Shown piece by piece: positions 10,601-21,004 of a stretch of DNA of 64,000 nt. A model generated the notes under the pieces. The model was given only the letters and a program-made list of their open reading frames with translations. It was not told the origin of the DNA and ran no database searches. This DNA is from Tetrastigma voinierianum (Eukaryota > Streptophyta > Magnoliopsida > Vitales > Vitaceae): NCBI GenBank assembly GCA_016808115.1, contig JAEQBH010000137.1, positions 744,001 through 808,000 on the forward strand. The letters are read 5' to 3'. Each line of letters opens with the position of its first letter. Positions within the stretch are counted from its first letter, which is position 1. The position numbers were made by a program, and so were the translations under genes.

Positions 10601-10789
10601 TATTGATCCTCATTCTTTGGCCGAGAAGCGGGCTCGCTCATCATTTTCTCGAGGTCCCCTGTGCACGCTCGCCGCCTCCTCTCGTGGCTGGTGTGGTCCA
10701 TGCCCCTGGGCCGACCGATTCCCGTCAGCTTCTGGAGGGCCGGTGTGTGCCTCTTCCGCAGGGGTGGTGTTATGACCTTCCCGGAGTTT

Positions 10790-11045
10790 GTCGCGATTCC
10801 CGCGCGCAGATCTGCCCGTGAGTTGCTCTAATTTCATCAAACGTTATCAGGACGGCGCCTCCCACCTCGTCCGTGCTACCGCGCACGCCTAATTCCTCTA
10901 TCAAGCATTATCAGGAGACGGCGCTCCCGAGCTTGTCGCGATTCCCACGGCTACACCGCTCCTCGTGAGTTGCTCCACCTCTTATCAAGCAAGTTATCGT
11001 GAGACGAAGTGCCTCCACCTCGCCCATGTCGGGTCCCGTTACGCC
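10790..11045. repeat. Direct repeats at the gag N-terminal end
   Basis: The phrase TCAARC..TTATCAGGA recurs at about 10837, 10901 and 10985. GCGATTCCC...GTGAGTTGCTC recurs at about 10793 and 10939. Spacing is about 65-85 bp, with an overall repeat of about 146 bp. On the minus strand this encodes a repeated LEQLTGRSAR-like segment at the start of gag. Confidence 0.45.
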
Positions 11046-11214
11046 TCTAATGCGCCCGGAGGTTCCGCTATCCACCCCCCACCAGCCGGTCTTCAGATTC
11101 CGAAGGAATGGCGTGACTCGCTGTATTCCGCTGCTGATACCATCGCCATCGAGATCGCCTTTATTTGTGGGCGGAACTGCGCTCTACGCATTTCCGCGCT
11201 AACCGATGATGCAT

Positions 11215-11822
11215 TTTTCAACCCGTGGACCAAAGGAGCGTGATGGGACGCTGGGTCAAATCGACTCCGCATTACTGGCCCGGGCTGGTTCTCGGATATC
11301 GCGCTTCCCCGTAAAAAACAAGTGACAAGGGGGATCGGGCGGGGTTTCGCCGCTGTTTCCAGCCAAAGCCGGCTTCTTCCCCGATGAAAAAGAAAAGATC
11401 AACTATTTAAAAGGCGAATGTTCTGCGTACCTTTCACCGATGGGGTGGCCTGGTATTTATAGTATATGCTTTTCAATCGATGGTAAGGATTCTTTCCCAT
11501 CGATGGGGTATTTTCTCGCTTTATCTCTATCGGATTAATAAGATAATGAGAGAGCAGCTATTGAGAATTATCCTACTTCCTCATTTGTGAGATCTCAGTT
11601 TGATTTATGTGATGTCGCTATCGGGAAATATCTTTCCTTCCCTTACTATGAGATTTAGCTTGATTTACAAGACAATGGCTTTTCGGATTGTCCATACCGC
11701 TGCCCTTGTGTGGCGAACAACCGGGCTCCCTGCTGAGCCTAAGGCTGGGGGCCCTAGCGTTTCACTGGCTTACCTTTTTCTCATTTGGCGGCTGGCCCGC
11801 CTATTTTTAAACCCTATCGGAG
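11215..11822 (-). mobile_element. 5' LTR of Tat element copy 1
   Basis: Closely similar to 55112-55745, the only other LTR of this family present. Matching landmarks are AAGTGACAAGGGG, TTCTTTCCCATYG, GAATTATCCTAC and CGCTATTTTTAAACC-like sequence at the outer end. It sits upstream of gag on the minus strand, hence the 5' LTR. A minus-strand TATA box lies inside. Exact ends and the primer-binding site could not be fixed. Confidence 0.65.
11454..11461 (-). promoter_or_regulatory. TATA box in the Tat LTR
   Basis: TATAAATA on the minus strand, inside the LTR and oriented toward gag and pol. This fits the U3 promoter of the element. The copy in the other LTR (near 55370) is degenerate. Confidence 0.45.
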
Positions 11823-12380
11823 AACTAAATAGTTCTTAGACTCTCTTTAATTTATATTTAAATGAAATGGAAAGTCTTTCAGAATATAATAGACACCCAA
11901 TCTTCAGATATAGCTTAAAATGTGGCTGAAAGGGAAATTATATGGAAATTAGGATCAAGTTTCATAATAATAGGATTAGTATAACAATTAATATTTAAAG
12001 TTATTACATCAATAACCACATGTTATTTTTTTTTTCCTTAAATTGTTTAGCTCTGTCATAAACTTTTATTCTATAGTATTGTGGCAGTTATATATATAGT
12101 AATTGAAGTATCTTATCATTTAGGTTGAAGGGTTCATGGTGAATATTGAACATTTAATACAACCATTCGCTATCTTATTTGTCACTAATCATGATTTGGT
12201 TTGTTTATTAAGTCTATATCCAACTTGGAATCATCCATAGAAATCATGACTCCTACGATGAGGATTCTTAATTAATTTATGGATAATTAAATAAATAATG
12301 GTCAAAATATTTTAGATTGAAAAATAATTCCAATTCTACTGTAGTTTTTGACACGTAAGCAATAAGGTGGAAATTCTCTT

Positions 12381-12625
12381 ATAATGAAATCGTGTCTTTA
12401 AAACACGATTTTATAATTTTACATTGAAATCGTGTCTTTAGAACACGATTTTACAATTTTACATTGATATCGTGTCTTCAAAACAAGACTTCACAATTTT
12501 ATACTAAAATCCATGACTTCACAATTTTACACTGAAATAGTGTCTTCAAAATACAATTTCATATTTTAATACTTAAATCATGTTTTTAAAACACAATTTC
12601 ACATTTTTCACAGTGAAATTATATT
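12381..12625. repeat. Tandem array of palindromic (hairpin) units, unit 2
   Basis: About six units of roughly 40-44 bp. The first two read AATCGTGTCTTTAAAACACG and nearly the same again, each self-complementary (AATCGTGT paired with ACACGATT), separated by an AATTTTACA linker. Later units are progressively degenerate. A longer version lies at 44265-44640. Confidence 0.75.
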
Positions 12626-13164
12626 TTGAAGAGTACACAATATCTATGTGTCACTTAATTGGCAATAAGTATCATAGATTTGGAAATATTTATTTTTGTT
12701 CTATATTTTAAAAATATTTTTTCTAATTATGGCATTATCTAAAAATGCCCCTACAATTAAGGGTAAATGGAATAATTTTACTTATAATAATTAGGGGAAA
12801 AAGAGGGAAATCATAATATTTTTTTTAGCTTGAATAATTATACAATAATAACCAAAAATATTTCTTTCATCTTTTCTTCGAAAACTTTTACTGATTTTCT
12901 AAATGAAATATTGTTTGATAAATTTGCTCAGTCTATAGAAAGTCTATTCTTATATAATAACGTAGTTTACACCATTAGGATAAATGATTTTATCTTCTCG
13001 AGACTGCAAATTCAAAATTCTCAGCTCGAAAAACACCAAAATTCTCAGTGCCATAAAAATCATCATCTACTGAACAAAACTCGTTCTCATACGGTAATCC
13101 AGCCTTTAGTACCGAACCCTAAAAGGAAAAATCCAAACTGGCCACATGGCCACTCAATTAAATC

Positions 13165-13315
13165 CGAAAGATACGTTCACATGCATAGCTTAGTTGATAG
13201 AATATTCAAAATTTAAAAAAATACATGCATGAAGGATGTGAGGGGTCTCACGTTCGAGTCCTAGCGTAGACATTTTCGTAACAAAGTGCTTAATTATAAA
13301 TAAATAAAATCGAAA
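13165..13315 (+). mobile_element. Possible tRNA-derived SINE
   Basis: A TAGCTTAGTTGATAG stretch at 13186-13200 resembles a pol III A box. GTTCGAGTCCT at 13252-13262 matches a B box. An A-rich end (AAATAAATAAAAT) follows near 13300-13312. The A-B distance of about 52 bp is longer than in ordinary tRNAs. A diverged copy with the same A box lies at 45163-45177. No target duplication was found. Confidence 0.4.
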
Positions 13316-15134
13316 ATATACAAAATGACTTGAGATAAAGGAATGGGTGGATCTAAGGCAATGAAAGTAAAAAACTTGACCCACAAATGGAGCTTGACTT
13401 GTAATAAAGTAATGGTGTGGAATTCTATTCAAGATCAAGAGCTTATTGGGTGATTAATATAGGAAAAGTCTAAACAAATGACTTGTGAAATACTTTGAAA
13501 TAAATACAGAATTTTTTTTCTTTCCAAAAAAATGCAGAAATTTCCATGGAGATGCAAGTATGTGTGATGTTATATATTTCCATCATGGGTTTGATGGAAT
13601 TGACCAATTCTTTTTGTACATTTTTCTTAATTCATCTTTATTAATTTTCCATTGACCCAAATTAAAGGGATGTCCCCTTTGCATACATTTCCAACCCAAC
13701 CCCTTTATGGGGATATTTTTTAAAAAGAAGAGAACAAATGGGCCTTTTTGGAAATTGTTATTTAAAATGAAAATAGTCCCAAATATGTTTGGTCAATTTT
13801 ATATTGAAACTTGGGATATTTTTAAGGACTCTGATACTAAAAAAAACACAAAAATGAAGAATAGGCAAAGCAATGGAGAAAGGAAAACGTATTTCATTGA
13901 TACCAAAAAAGCCTAAAGCAACCTCCCATACTTTAAAAAAAAAACAAATCACTAGGATTAAAGAAAATTAACATCGAAACACTATAATTAAGGATCTAAA
14001 TCAGGCCATGATAGCTAGAAAGCAGGAAATTAAAAACACATCCCACAAAATTTGGGACTAATTAATTAAATCAACAACTTAACAAGAATAGAAAATCTGA
14101 ACATCAGCCCTAAGCATTTTATTCTAACAATATAAATAGATTTCTTGAAGTAGCAGCTATAAAGTGATACTGCAAGTACCGCAGGTACCTGTGAGCTTGG
14201 AATAATCAAAGTCCAAAAATTTTATACGAGCTAGGCTTGAGATCTAGGAATAATTGATGGTTCAATTCTATGAAAATATTGAAAGAAAAACATTGATGTT
14301 GTTGATAAAAACTTTAAAAAAAAAAATCAGGCTCGTGAAGAATGTTGCTATTTATATGATTAAAAATTACCACACATTTAATATATCTATATCATATATG
14401 TATTGTTTAATAAATATTTCTTAAATATTAAACAGTTATATATATTTCCCATTGTGATATTGTAGTAATTTTGTATATATTTTACTGTCGATGAATGTAT
14501 CACCGCATGTTTGAATTTTGATTGGTAGTTTTGAAATTAACTCCTGCTGAAATCCATCAAATATTGGAACTTCAAAAACCAACAACTTGTTTTTGCTAAA
14601 GTTCTAGGTTCCAATAAGATCATTGTTTGTTTGCTTGATTTACATCTAATGATTGTGAACATGTTATTTATGACATTGATTCCTCAACAGAGAAGACAGC
14701 GTCCAAGTCGGTATCGAAATCATGTTACAGTTGTATTGAACATATATGACATCTATCGAATTGGTAGCAAGAAAATTCATTAATTTATCTTGAAAACATG
14801 ATTCCCATAAACCTCTTGAGATAGATTTAAATGGTTATAACTTGAATTGATTTTCAAGATCAGTGAGAATGATAGTTATATATTTAGACACATCAATTTG
14901 ATCTATGATATTTCTGTGCGTTAGCTGTATGATTTAGACTGGTTTGAAGAGTCAATAGAAATGCATGGTTCATGGTGGATTTCCCTGCATTTGACTTGGT
15001 GTGTACCAGTACCACTAATAGACTCAATCCTGTCCTACATAGAACATTGCAAAGAGTAGCAAATCAATGCATTTAATTTGAATTTGAAAGAAAATTGGAA
15101 TAGAAAGAGCTTGAATCCAGATCTAGCTGAAGCA

Positions 15135-16689
15135 ATGGCTGGAGTTGTGTCGTTTCTTCTTCAAAAACTTCAAACTTTTGCAAGTAGAGAATGGAACTTG
15201 GAGGAAAATATCAAGAATGGTGTTCATGACTTACAAATAGAGATGCAGAGCATAGAGGCCCTGATGAAAGATGCTGATGCAAAGAAAAGACTGGCGATCA
15301 TCGAATCAAAGTGTGGATTCAAGAAGTTCGCATACAAGCTCATGCCATTGAGGATGTTCTTGACCTGTTCAGATTCCAACAAGATCAGGAATCAATGTGG
15401 CATCACTTGAAAATGCGGCACCCCATTAGCAACCTGATACAGGATATCAACACAAGGCTCGCTACCATCAAGAAGACAAAGGAGAGCTACCAGTCCATGG
15501 CCTCCACTTCTTCAAGTACTGCTGAAACCAACGTTCCTTTGATCATCAGCGACGGGAGCGATAACATCGTCGGCATCAACGAGCCTGCAGCAAGCTGGTT
15601 TTTGGCGATGGATGAATCAGAAACCGTTCTGTTCGTGGTGGGGATGTTCGGATTGTAAGACAACGCTGGGTCTGCTGCTGGGTGTGTTCGAGATCAGAAG
15701 GAGCACTTTCATATTCATGCCTGGATCATTGCTTCAAAGTCCAGAACCAAATCTGAAATCTTACGGAGCTTGTTGGGGAAACTTGGCTGTCCGATCTCAG
15801 GGAGCTTGTTGGAGGAACTTGGCTGTCCCACAGACGGGTCCGACTTAGATAATCTGATGCAGACACTGAAAATTTTCCTCCAGCACAAACGGCATGAACG
15901 GTATGTTATCATTGTTGATGATTTATGGGCAAAAGACGTGTGGGATTCCATCAAACACTCCTTGCCAGATGTCAACAACAGCAGCAGAATAATCATCACC
16001 ACAAGAAGAGGCGACATAGCGAATTCTTGCAGGGAAGATGATTCCATTGGATATCCACAAAGCTCCAACCGCGTCACGTAGAGCGCTGAGCAACTCTTCA
16101 ATAAAATTGCTTTCCGAAGAAGTGGCGAATGTCCTTCCGCCTTGAAGGAAGTCTCCAAATCCATCTTACAGAAATGTGAGGGATTACCACTTGGGATCAT
16201 TGAAATGGGTAAACTCTTGTCGAGTAAGTCTGAGATTGCATACGAATGGAAAAAAATACATGATAGCCTTGAATCTGAGCTAAAAAGCGGAGGTGGCCTT
16301 TCCAATACCATGAAAGTCCTGTCTGGAAGTTACAAGGATTTACCTTACCATCTCAAGTATTGCTTCTTGTATATGAGCATTTTTCCTGAGTGAATCTGGT
16401 TGCTGAAGACGACTACTGATCTGTCTATGGATAGCTGAGGGATTCGTGGAAGAGGAGAGAGGTAAAACTCTTGAAGAGGTTGGGGAAGAGGACCTGAATG
16501 AGCTTATTGGGAGGAGTCTGATTAAGGCACATGAAATTGATTTTGATGAAGGAGCGGAGGGAAACTTGGTTGGAAACCCCGACGCCTAGCCGTCCAGACC
16601 GGAAACTTTGATTTGTCTCAAGATTTAACCTGTGTTCGAACTTTTTTCAGTTTGAGTTCAGGCAAGGTGAGCATTGGTCCGAATTTCAG
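15135..16689 (+). pseudogene. CC-NB-ARC-LRR resistance gene, N-terminal half, unit 2
   Basis: Starts MAGVVSFLLQKLQ at 15135 (an in-frame ATG at 15078 is less likely because the Rx-type CC domain starts MAGVV). The CC domain includes DLQIEMQSIEALMKDAD and, after a frameshift near 15300, VRIQAHAIEDVLDLF, an EDVID-type motif. NB-ARC follows: the P-loop reads VVGMFGL then stop then KTTL, missing about two bases of GLGKTT. Then come FHIHAWIIASKS, kinase-2 RYVIIVDDLWAKDVW, RNBS-B SRIIITTRRGDIA, CEGLPLGII, and LKYCFLYMSIFPE. The end lacks the MHD stretch through a short deletion and stops at 16689, where a copia LTR begins. Unit 3 has the uninterrupted homologue. Confidence 0.9.
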
Positions 16690-17003
16690 TACGATTACAA
16701 GATCTCAAGATCTTCTCCTTATCCCTGCATTTAACGACACCGGCTTAACGGTAATTTTCACGCAGCTGCAGAAGTTTTATCTCTAATCTATATGTGAGCA
16801 AGAAAATACGATCCTGTTAGCTTTATGACTGAGCCTTTTATTTATCGTAGCTCACTCACTGCCCTCTTTATTACGTCGCCGCATCTCACCACACACTTCA
16901 CAAATTTCATATTAAATTAATAAGAATCCTTATAATTCACTTTATTGCATCAACCAATCAGCTTAATTTCAATTAATAAAGCCCACTTTATGAAAATCTT
17001 ACA
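16690..17003 (-). mobile_element. Copia 3' LTR, outer end truncated
   Basis: Matches 32496-32825 base for base over long runs (for example TAATAAGAATCCTTATAAT and CCCACTTTATGAAAATCTTA). On the minus strand it begins TGTAAGATTTTCAT directly after the polypurine tract. The last 150 bp seen in the 5' LTR are absent, and CNL sequence follows immediately. Confidence 0.85.
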
Positions 17004-17016
17004 TTCTCCTACTCGT
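17004..17016 (-). promoter_or_regulatory. Copia polypurine tract
   Basis: On the minus strand reads CGAGTAGGAGAA immediately before the LTR start TGTAAG. This is the expected site for priming of plus-strand cDNA synthesis. Confidence 0.7.
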
Positions 17017-17599
17017 TTATATTAATTGAAACAAAACCGTGCGCACCTTTATATTGGTCTGTAGATTATTCTTAATAGGTCAACTTATCCCATAAAGTCT
17101 CAAACACCTAATCACGGCTATGAATTGTACGCACTCGCCGCTGCGCCTTCCACACAGCTGGGCTTCAACTTTTTACCCATACTGACTAATACTTGAGCGT
17201 GTTAAATGGACAATACGTCATAATGAGGATATCATGCGTTATCCATTTGCTTGTCCAAATTCTCTCTCCTTAAGTGTCACAAACCAAAGGTCAATGTAGA
17301 ATATCCATCATATTCCAACGAACTCGTATATGTGTTACCTAGATAGTAACTTTACTTCTTTATGTGTAACAAGACATATTGTTAAGGCTAATGCCAAGAA
17401 TGCCCATAGCCTCAGACTACAAGGTTTACACAATGCTCGAGATTTTCAATTATTCAGACTAACTTCCGATAAATCTACATTCACAAATACCTTATCAACG
17501 AAAAGAGTTGATACAAATTCAATTATTACAAAAATGAATGGAATCGATTCATCCTTCATAAGAGCAATATAAAACTTAACAAATTCCCACTAATTTACA

Positions 17600-17940
17600 A
17601 AAGATCCCATGATACTCCTAAGCCCACAGCACGACATTGCCGATCAAATACACGCTGGCCAAGGCCTTTAGTTAGCGGATTCGCAATCATATCATCTCGT
17701 TGATATGCTCACCGCACGTCACCGCTTTGAACTTTTTCCTTTATAGTCGTACTGACTCATGCGCTGTAATTTCAGACCTCTCATGTCAAGTATAAACTAA
17801 TAAACAACATCGTTGCAGCTTATTGGCCACAATACAACTATATGGGCCTATCCACAAAATCAAATACGGCTAACTCCTTAATGAGGTTTCGGAGCCAAAT
17901 TACCTGAGTAGTGGTTGAAAAGCATGCTACAAACTCCGCT
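17600..17940 (-). pseudogene. Copia RNase H, C-terminal part
   Basis: On the minus strand the stretch next to the gypsy insertion encodes a piece like FVACF...TTTQVIWLRN, the core of copia RNase H, then LIKELAV. Farther downstream it gives DMIANPLTKGL, the typical end of copia pol (normally ADPLTKGL). The domain is split by the gypsy element at 17941-27399 and resumes at 27405. Frameshifts are present. Confidence 0.78.
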
Positions 17941-20020
17941 TGTAAGACCCGAGAAATTCCAATTTCTGGAATAAGGGCAAAATCGTAATTTTGATTATAA
18001 AATTATAATTACTGGCAAAGTCCATAAATTAATTCTAGATCTCGATGACGAAACTGGACGCGACCGTTGAATCGCCTCACAAATCTGCTGAAGACGCAAA
18101 ATTTCGCAATTTGGTCGGTATTAATCTGAACCGCATCGTTTTCGATGATCACGTTTCTCGGCGTCAGGAACCGATTTCTTTCGACGCGACGTAAAGGCAC
18201 AGATAAAGATGTACTCAATGCACTACAAGTGGTATGAGAGAAATAATGAAATTGCCACTCACAGAATAATAACATCAAAACTCACAAAGAAGGAATTAAT
18301 CAAATAAAATGGATTAAATGAGAAATGTCAAATCATTAATGTAATGACCTTCTCAAATGAAAAGGAGGCAAAACCGGGCTGGACTGGCAGTAGCTGGAAA
18401 ACAGAATGTAATGAGATTTGCAGAGAGGATGGCTTCTCCTTCTCTAGAATTGTGGGAAATCGGACCGCCGCGCCTTTCGCGTTAAGGAGAAATGTCTGAC
18501 TGGACAGCTACGTGACCCCGTGGATTCAGGAGTTTCTTCCAACTCTTCAGGTAGGATTTCTCCCTACTTGGGTTTTATTCCTATTATTAAGTGTTTTACG
18601 AATGTTTCTAAGCAGCCTGGCGTGCCGAGGTCGCTTTGATCGTCCCAAAACTTGGGACCTAATTTATAAAATTCTGGAAGAGTGGACAGATAAATCATGG
18701 TCGCTTCCACTTCAAATAATCTGGTGGAAAATGGGTATGGTGGTGTTGATCATGTATTGGTATATAAAAAGGTCGAATGGCCGTAGGATTTAGGTTCACC
18801 AAGCGAACCGTTTCAATAGGATTTTTCGAATAGTAAATCGAGGGTTTCTACTATTCCCGAAACGTGTTCTAAAATATATTTCAGGAAATATGCGCTTATC
18901 GAAAGGATTTAAATTAAATTGCTCGTGTTTGATCATTAGCCCAAGCGAAGCTAATTTTGATGTGATGAAATGTATAATTGCATAACATGCTTCTGTGTGA
19001 TTTTAATTATGCTAATATATTCATGCGTATATATTTGCATGATTAGATCAGAATGAACTGACATACATGCATTCCATATGTACTTCAGTGACAATCCTAG
19101 GATTATAGGAGTGAGTGCACGCACTAAGTCTAGAGAGAAAATGGTTCTAGAGTAGTCTAAAAATGTTAATCATCGGAGGGTAGTCTAAACTAAATAATAT
19201 ATCAACCGGCTTGAAATGCCTAAATGATATATTCATCGAGGGTAGTCCACAAATAAATAATATATCAAATCAATGGAGCGTCTAAATGATATATATTCAT
19301 CTGAGGGTAGTCCATTAAATAAATAATATATATCAATCGGGGTCGAGCGCCCAATTGATATATATTCATCGGAGGTCATTTCACTAATAAAAATAATAAT
19401 TTCATACAAGGCCTAGGCGAGTGTGAGAGAGTCGGTGAGGACTCGGGATCTGAGTTGGTCATGTAGACATTCAAGTAGGATCATGCATTTGCTTGAATGT
19501 GTGTTTACTTTGGAACATTGCACTACACTTAGGTGGGCGTAGTAGCCCACTCTAGACGATTCTCCTCCCATCGAAAGCTTTAGCTCACTCCCGTCGTGGG
19601 ACCCCCTTTATCTTGCCTGCATTGTGGAGCGTAGCGAGGGGACGGCTCTGCCCAAGAGGTTGAGTCTTCAAGAAAGCTGGTGTGGCTTTAATGATGTATA
19701 CATGTATTAACCCTTTACGTTAATATATGTATTGTTTAAGAGAGTAAAAATATTAACTCTTGTAACTATTTGGGATATAGTTGGATTCATAGTTTGTATA
19801 TGTTTTATGATATTGTTGCATGGGCCCAAGAGGCCGTTTATCCATATTTGTATATATAGTATATATGGACTGCTTGGGGATGATATGCAGTGTTTTGTAA
19901 TCAGAGTCCCACACAGCGAGATTTCATTCGATTTTCTAAAACAAGGCCGGTGAACCCGACTCTCCACTCTTGTATTCATGTTGACGGGTAGTCAACGGAC
20001 CTCGGTTTTGGGGCGTCACA
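17941..20020 (+). mobile_element. 5' LTR of the nested gypsy element
   Basis: 2080 bp, starts TGTAAGACCCGAGAAATTCC and ends GGGGCGTCACA. It holds a TATATATA box at 19851-19858 and, at 19150-19400, about four tandem units of roughly 67 bp with the phrase GAGGGTAGTCC followed by AATAATATATCAA. The other LTR shows many small differences from it. Confidence 0.92.
19150..19400. repeat. 67-bp tandem repeats inside the gypsy LTR
   Basis: ATTCATCxGAGGGTAGTCC recurs at about 19168, 19234 and 19301, with a partial copy near 19370. Each unit carries complementary ATATATCAA and TTGATATAT-like ends that could form a stem. The same array is in the other LTR at 26560-26780. Confidence 0.75.
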
Positions 20021-20037
20021 GCCTTGGTATCGTAGCT
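20021..20037 (+). promoter_or_regulatory. Primer-binding site of the nested gypsy element
   Basis: The sequence after the LTR contains TTGGTATCGTAGCTAGG, matching the initiator methionine tRNA complement (TGGTATCAGAGC) with small changes. It starts 2 bp after the LTR end. Confidence 0.75.
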
Positions 20038-20504
20038 AGGTATACTATCACCTAGGAGCTCCTGTTTGGGTATTCATCACCATTGGTATGATGTGGAGTA
20101 TAGGGGTATTTGAACCTATGGGATAGAAAATTTGGCTAGGGCCATGGTTTAGTGGAGAACATCACCACTAGGTGTGGTTCGATGTAGTGCAGGTATGAGA
20201 TTACCTAGAAAATCACGGACAAACTGCACACCACGCGGCACGTGTGTTGATGTGTTTTGAGTGATTTGTGAATGATTTGGTGAATTATTGTATGATGGTG
20301 TGTATGACATGTTTTATATGTGTTGTGGAAATGTTGTGTGCTTAGTACTTAGCACATGGAGGTATTAGAAAATTTGTGAAGTTTTACAGTCGATAAAAAC
20401 TGAACAAAACGGAATAAATAAAATAAATCGGTCAAATTTATTTGGTTTAGAGGTGAAGGAATTTAATTTTCAAGGTTTTAAGCAAAGGTAAAACCGATTT
20501 AAAA

Positions 20505-20835
20505 TTAAATAAAATAAATTTTAATAAATTTATTTTGGATTGTTGGAAAATTAGAAGAAATTTTAAAGCCAAGGAAAATAAATTTTTCTAAATTTATTTG
20601 ATGATAATTGAAGAAAATAAATTTCTATGATTTTACAAGTGGTAAAATTGAAGAAATTGGAAGAAAATAAATTTTTATAAATTTATTTGAGGAGAAAATT
20701 TTTTCTATGAAAATGGAGAAGGAAAATAAATTTATAAATTTATTTGTCATGAGATGAGAAAATAATTTTCTAAGGTTTTATATGGTGCAAAAATTTAAGA
20801 ATGGGGTTAAATAAATTTTATAAATTTATTTATGT
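20505..20835. repeat. Five spaced AT-rich palindromes in the gypsy leader
   Basis: Near-perfect palindromes built on AAATAAATTTATAAATTTAT at about 20511-20535, 20575-20600, 20664-20690, 20723-20745 and 20808-20832, spaced 60-90 bp apart. No coding sequence is seen here. They lie between the primer-binding site and the GC-rich block. Confidence 0.7.
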
Positions 20836-21004
20836 CCAAAAAATGATTTTAGTGATTTTTATGATTTTTTCCAATTTCGAAAAATCATTTATAAATGAAA
20901 ACTAAAAAAAAAAATTTTAGCACAAATTTAAAATGGGCTATCGCCTTATTCTACTGGCGAAGAAAAAAAAAAATTTGTATTGCAATGCGTGGGAAGTATT
21001 GCAA

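Larger units (their letters stand above)
2484..11822 (-). mobile_element. Ty3/gypsy Tat-lineage retrotransposon, copy 1, truncated at its 3' end
   Basis: Minus-strand element read from its 5' LTR (about 11215-11822) through gag, protease, RT, RNase H, a second RNase H and integrase (to about 5735), then a long 3' region with an antisense ORF remnant (2484-3707). The extra RNase H downstream of the first is the hallmark of the Tat/Ogre group. The 3' LTR and the first half of the antisense ORF are missing: position 2484 corresponds to about 57256 in copy 2, so roughly 4 kb covering the copia remainder, unit tail, LTR and ORF start was deleted or never assembled. The right boundary joins unit 2 at about 11825. 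All ORFs are frameshifted. Confidence 0.85.
11838..15060. other. AT-rich leader of unit 2, upstream of a CNL
   Basis: About 3.2 kb with no convincing gene. It aligns with 43600-49560 in unit 3, apart from insertions there at about 44935-45110 and 45858-48331 and an expanded TA run. Contents are a hairpin-repeat array (12381-12625), a SINE-like segment (about 13165-13315) and long A/T runs. It would include the CNL promoter, but I could not choose a TATA box among many AT-rich candidates. Confidence 0.6.

Noticed and set aside
12381..12625. CRISPR-like array of short palindromic repeats
   Set aside because: Adjacent repeats with no spacers of constant length and unique sequence, in a plant nuclear context; it is a tandem hairpin repeat.
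12830..13216. 128-residue open frame on the plus strand in the AT-rich leader
   Set aside because: Asn/Ile/Lys-rich product of AT-rich DNA. It runs into the SINE-like segment and is not open in the aligned region of unit 3.
13165..13315. Functional tRNA gene
   Set aside because: Only the A-box and B-box resemblance exists; the cloverleaf stems do not pair and the spacing is too long, so a SINE remnant is the better reading.
15715..16311. 198-residue open frame on the minus strand
   Set aside because: It is the shadow of the NB-ARC coding sequence on the plus strand, which carries kinase-2, RNBS-B and GLPL motifs; the minus product has no recognisable domain.
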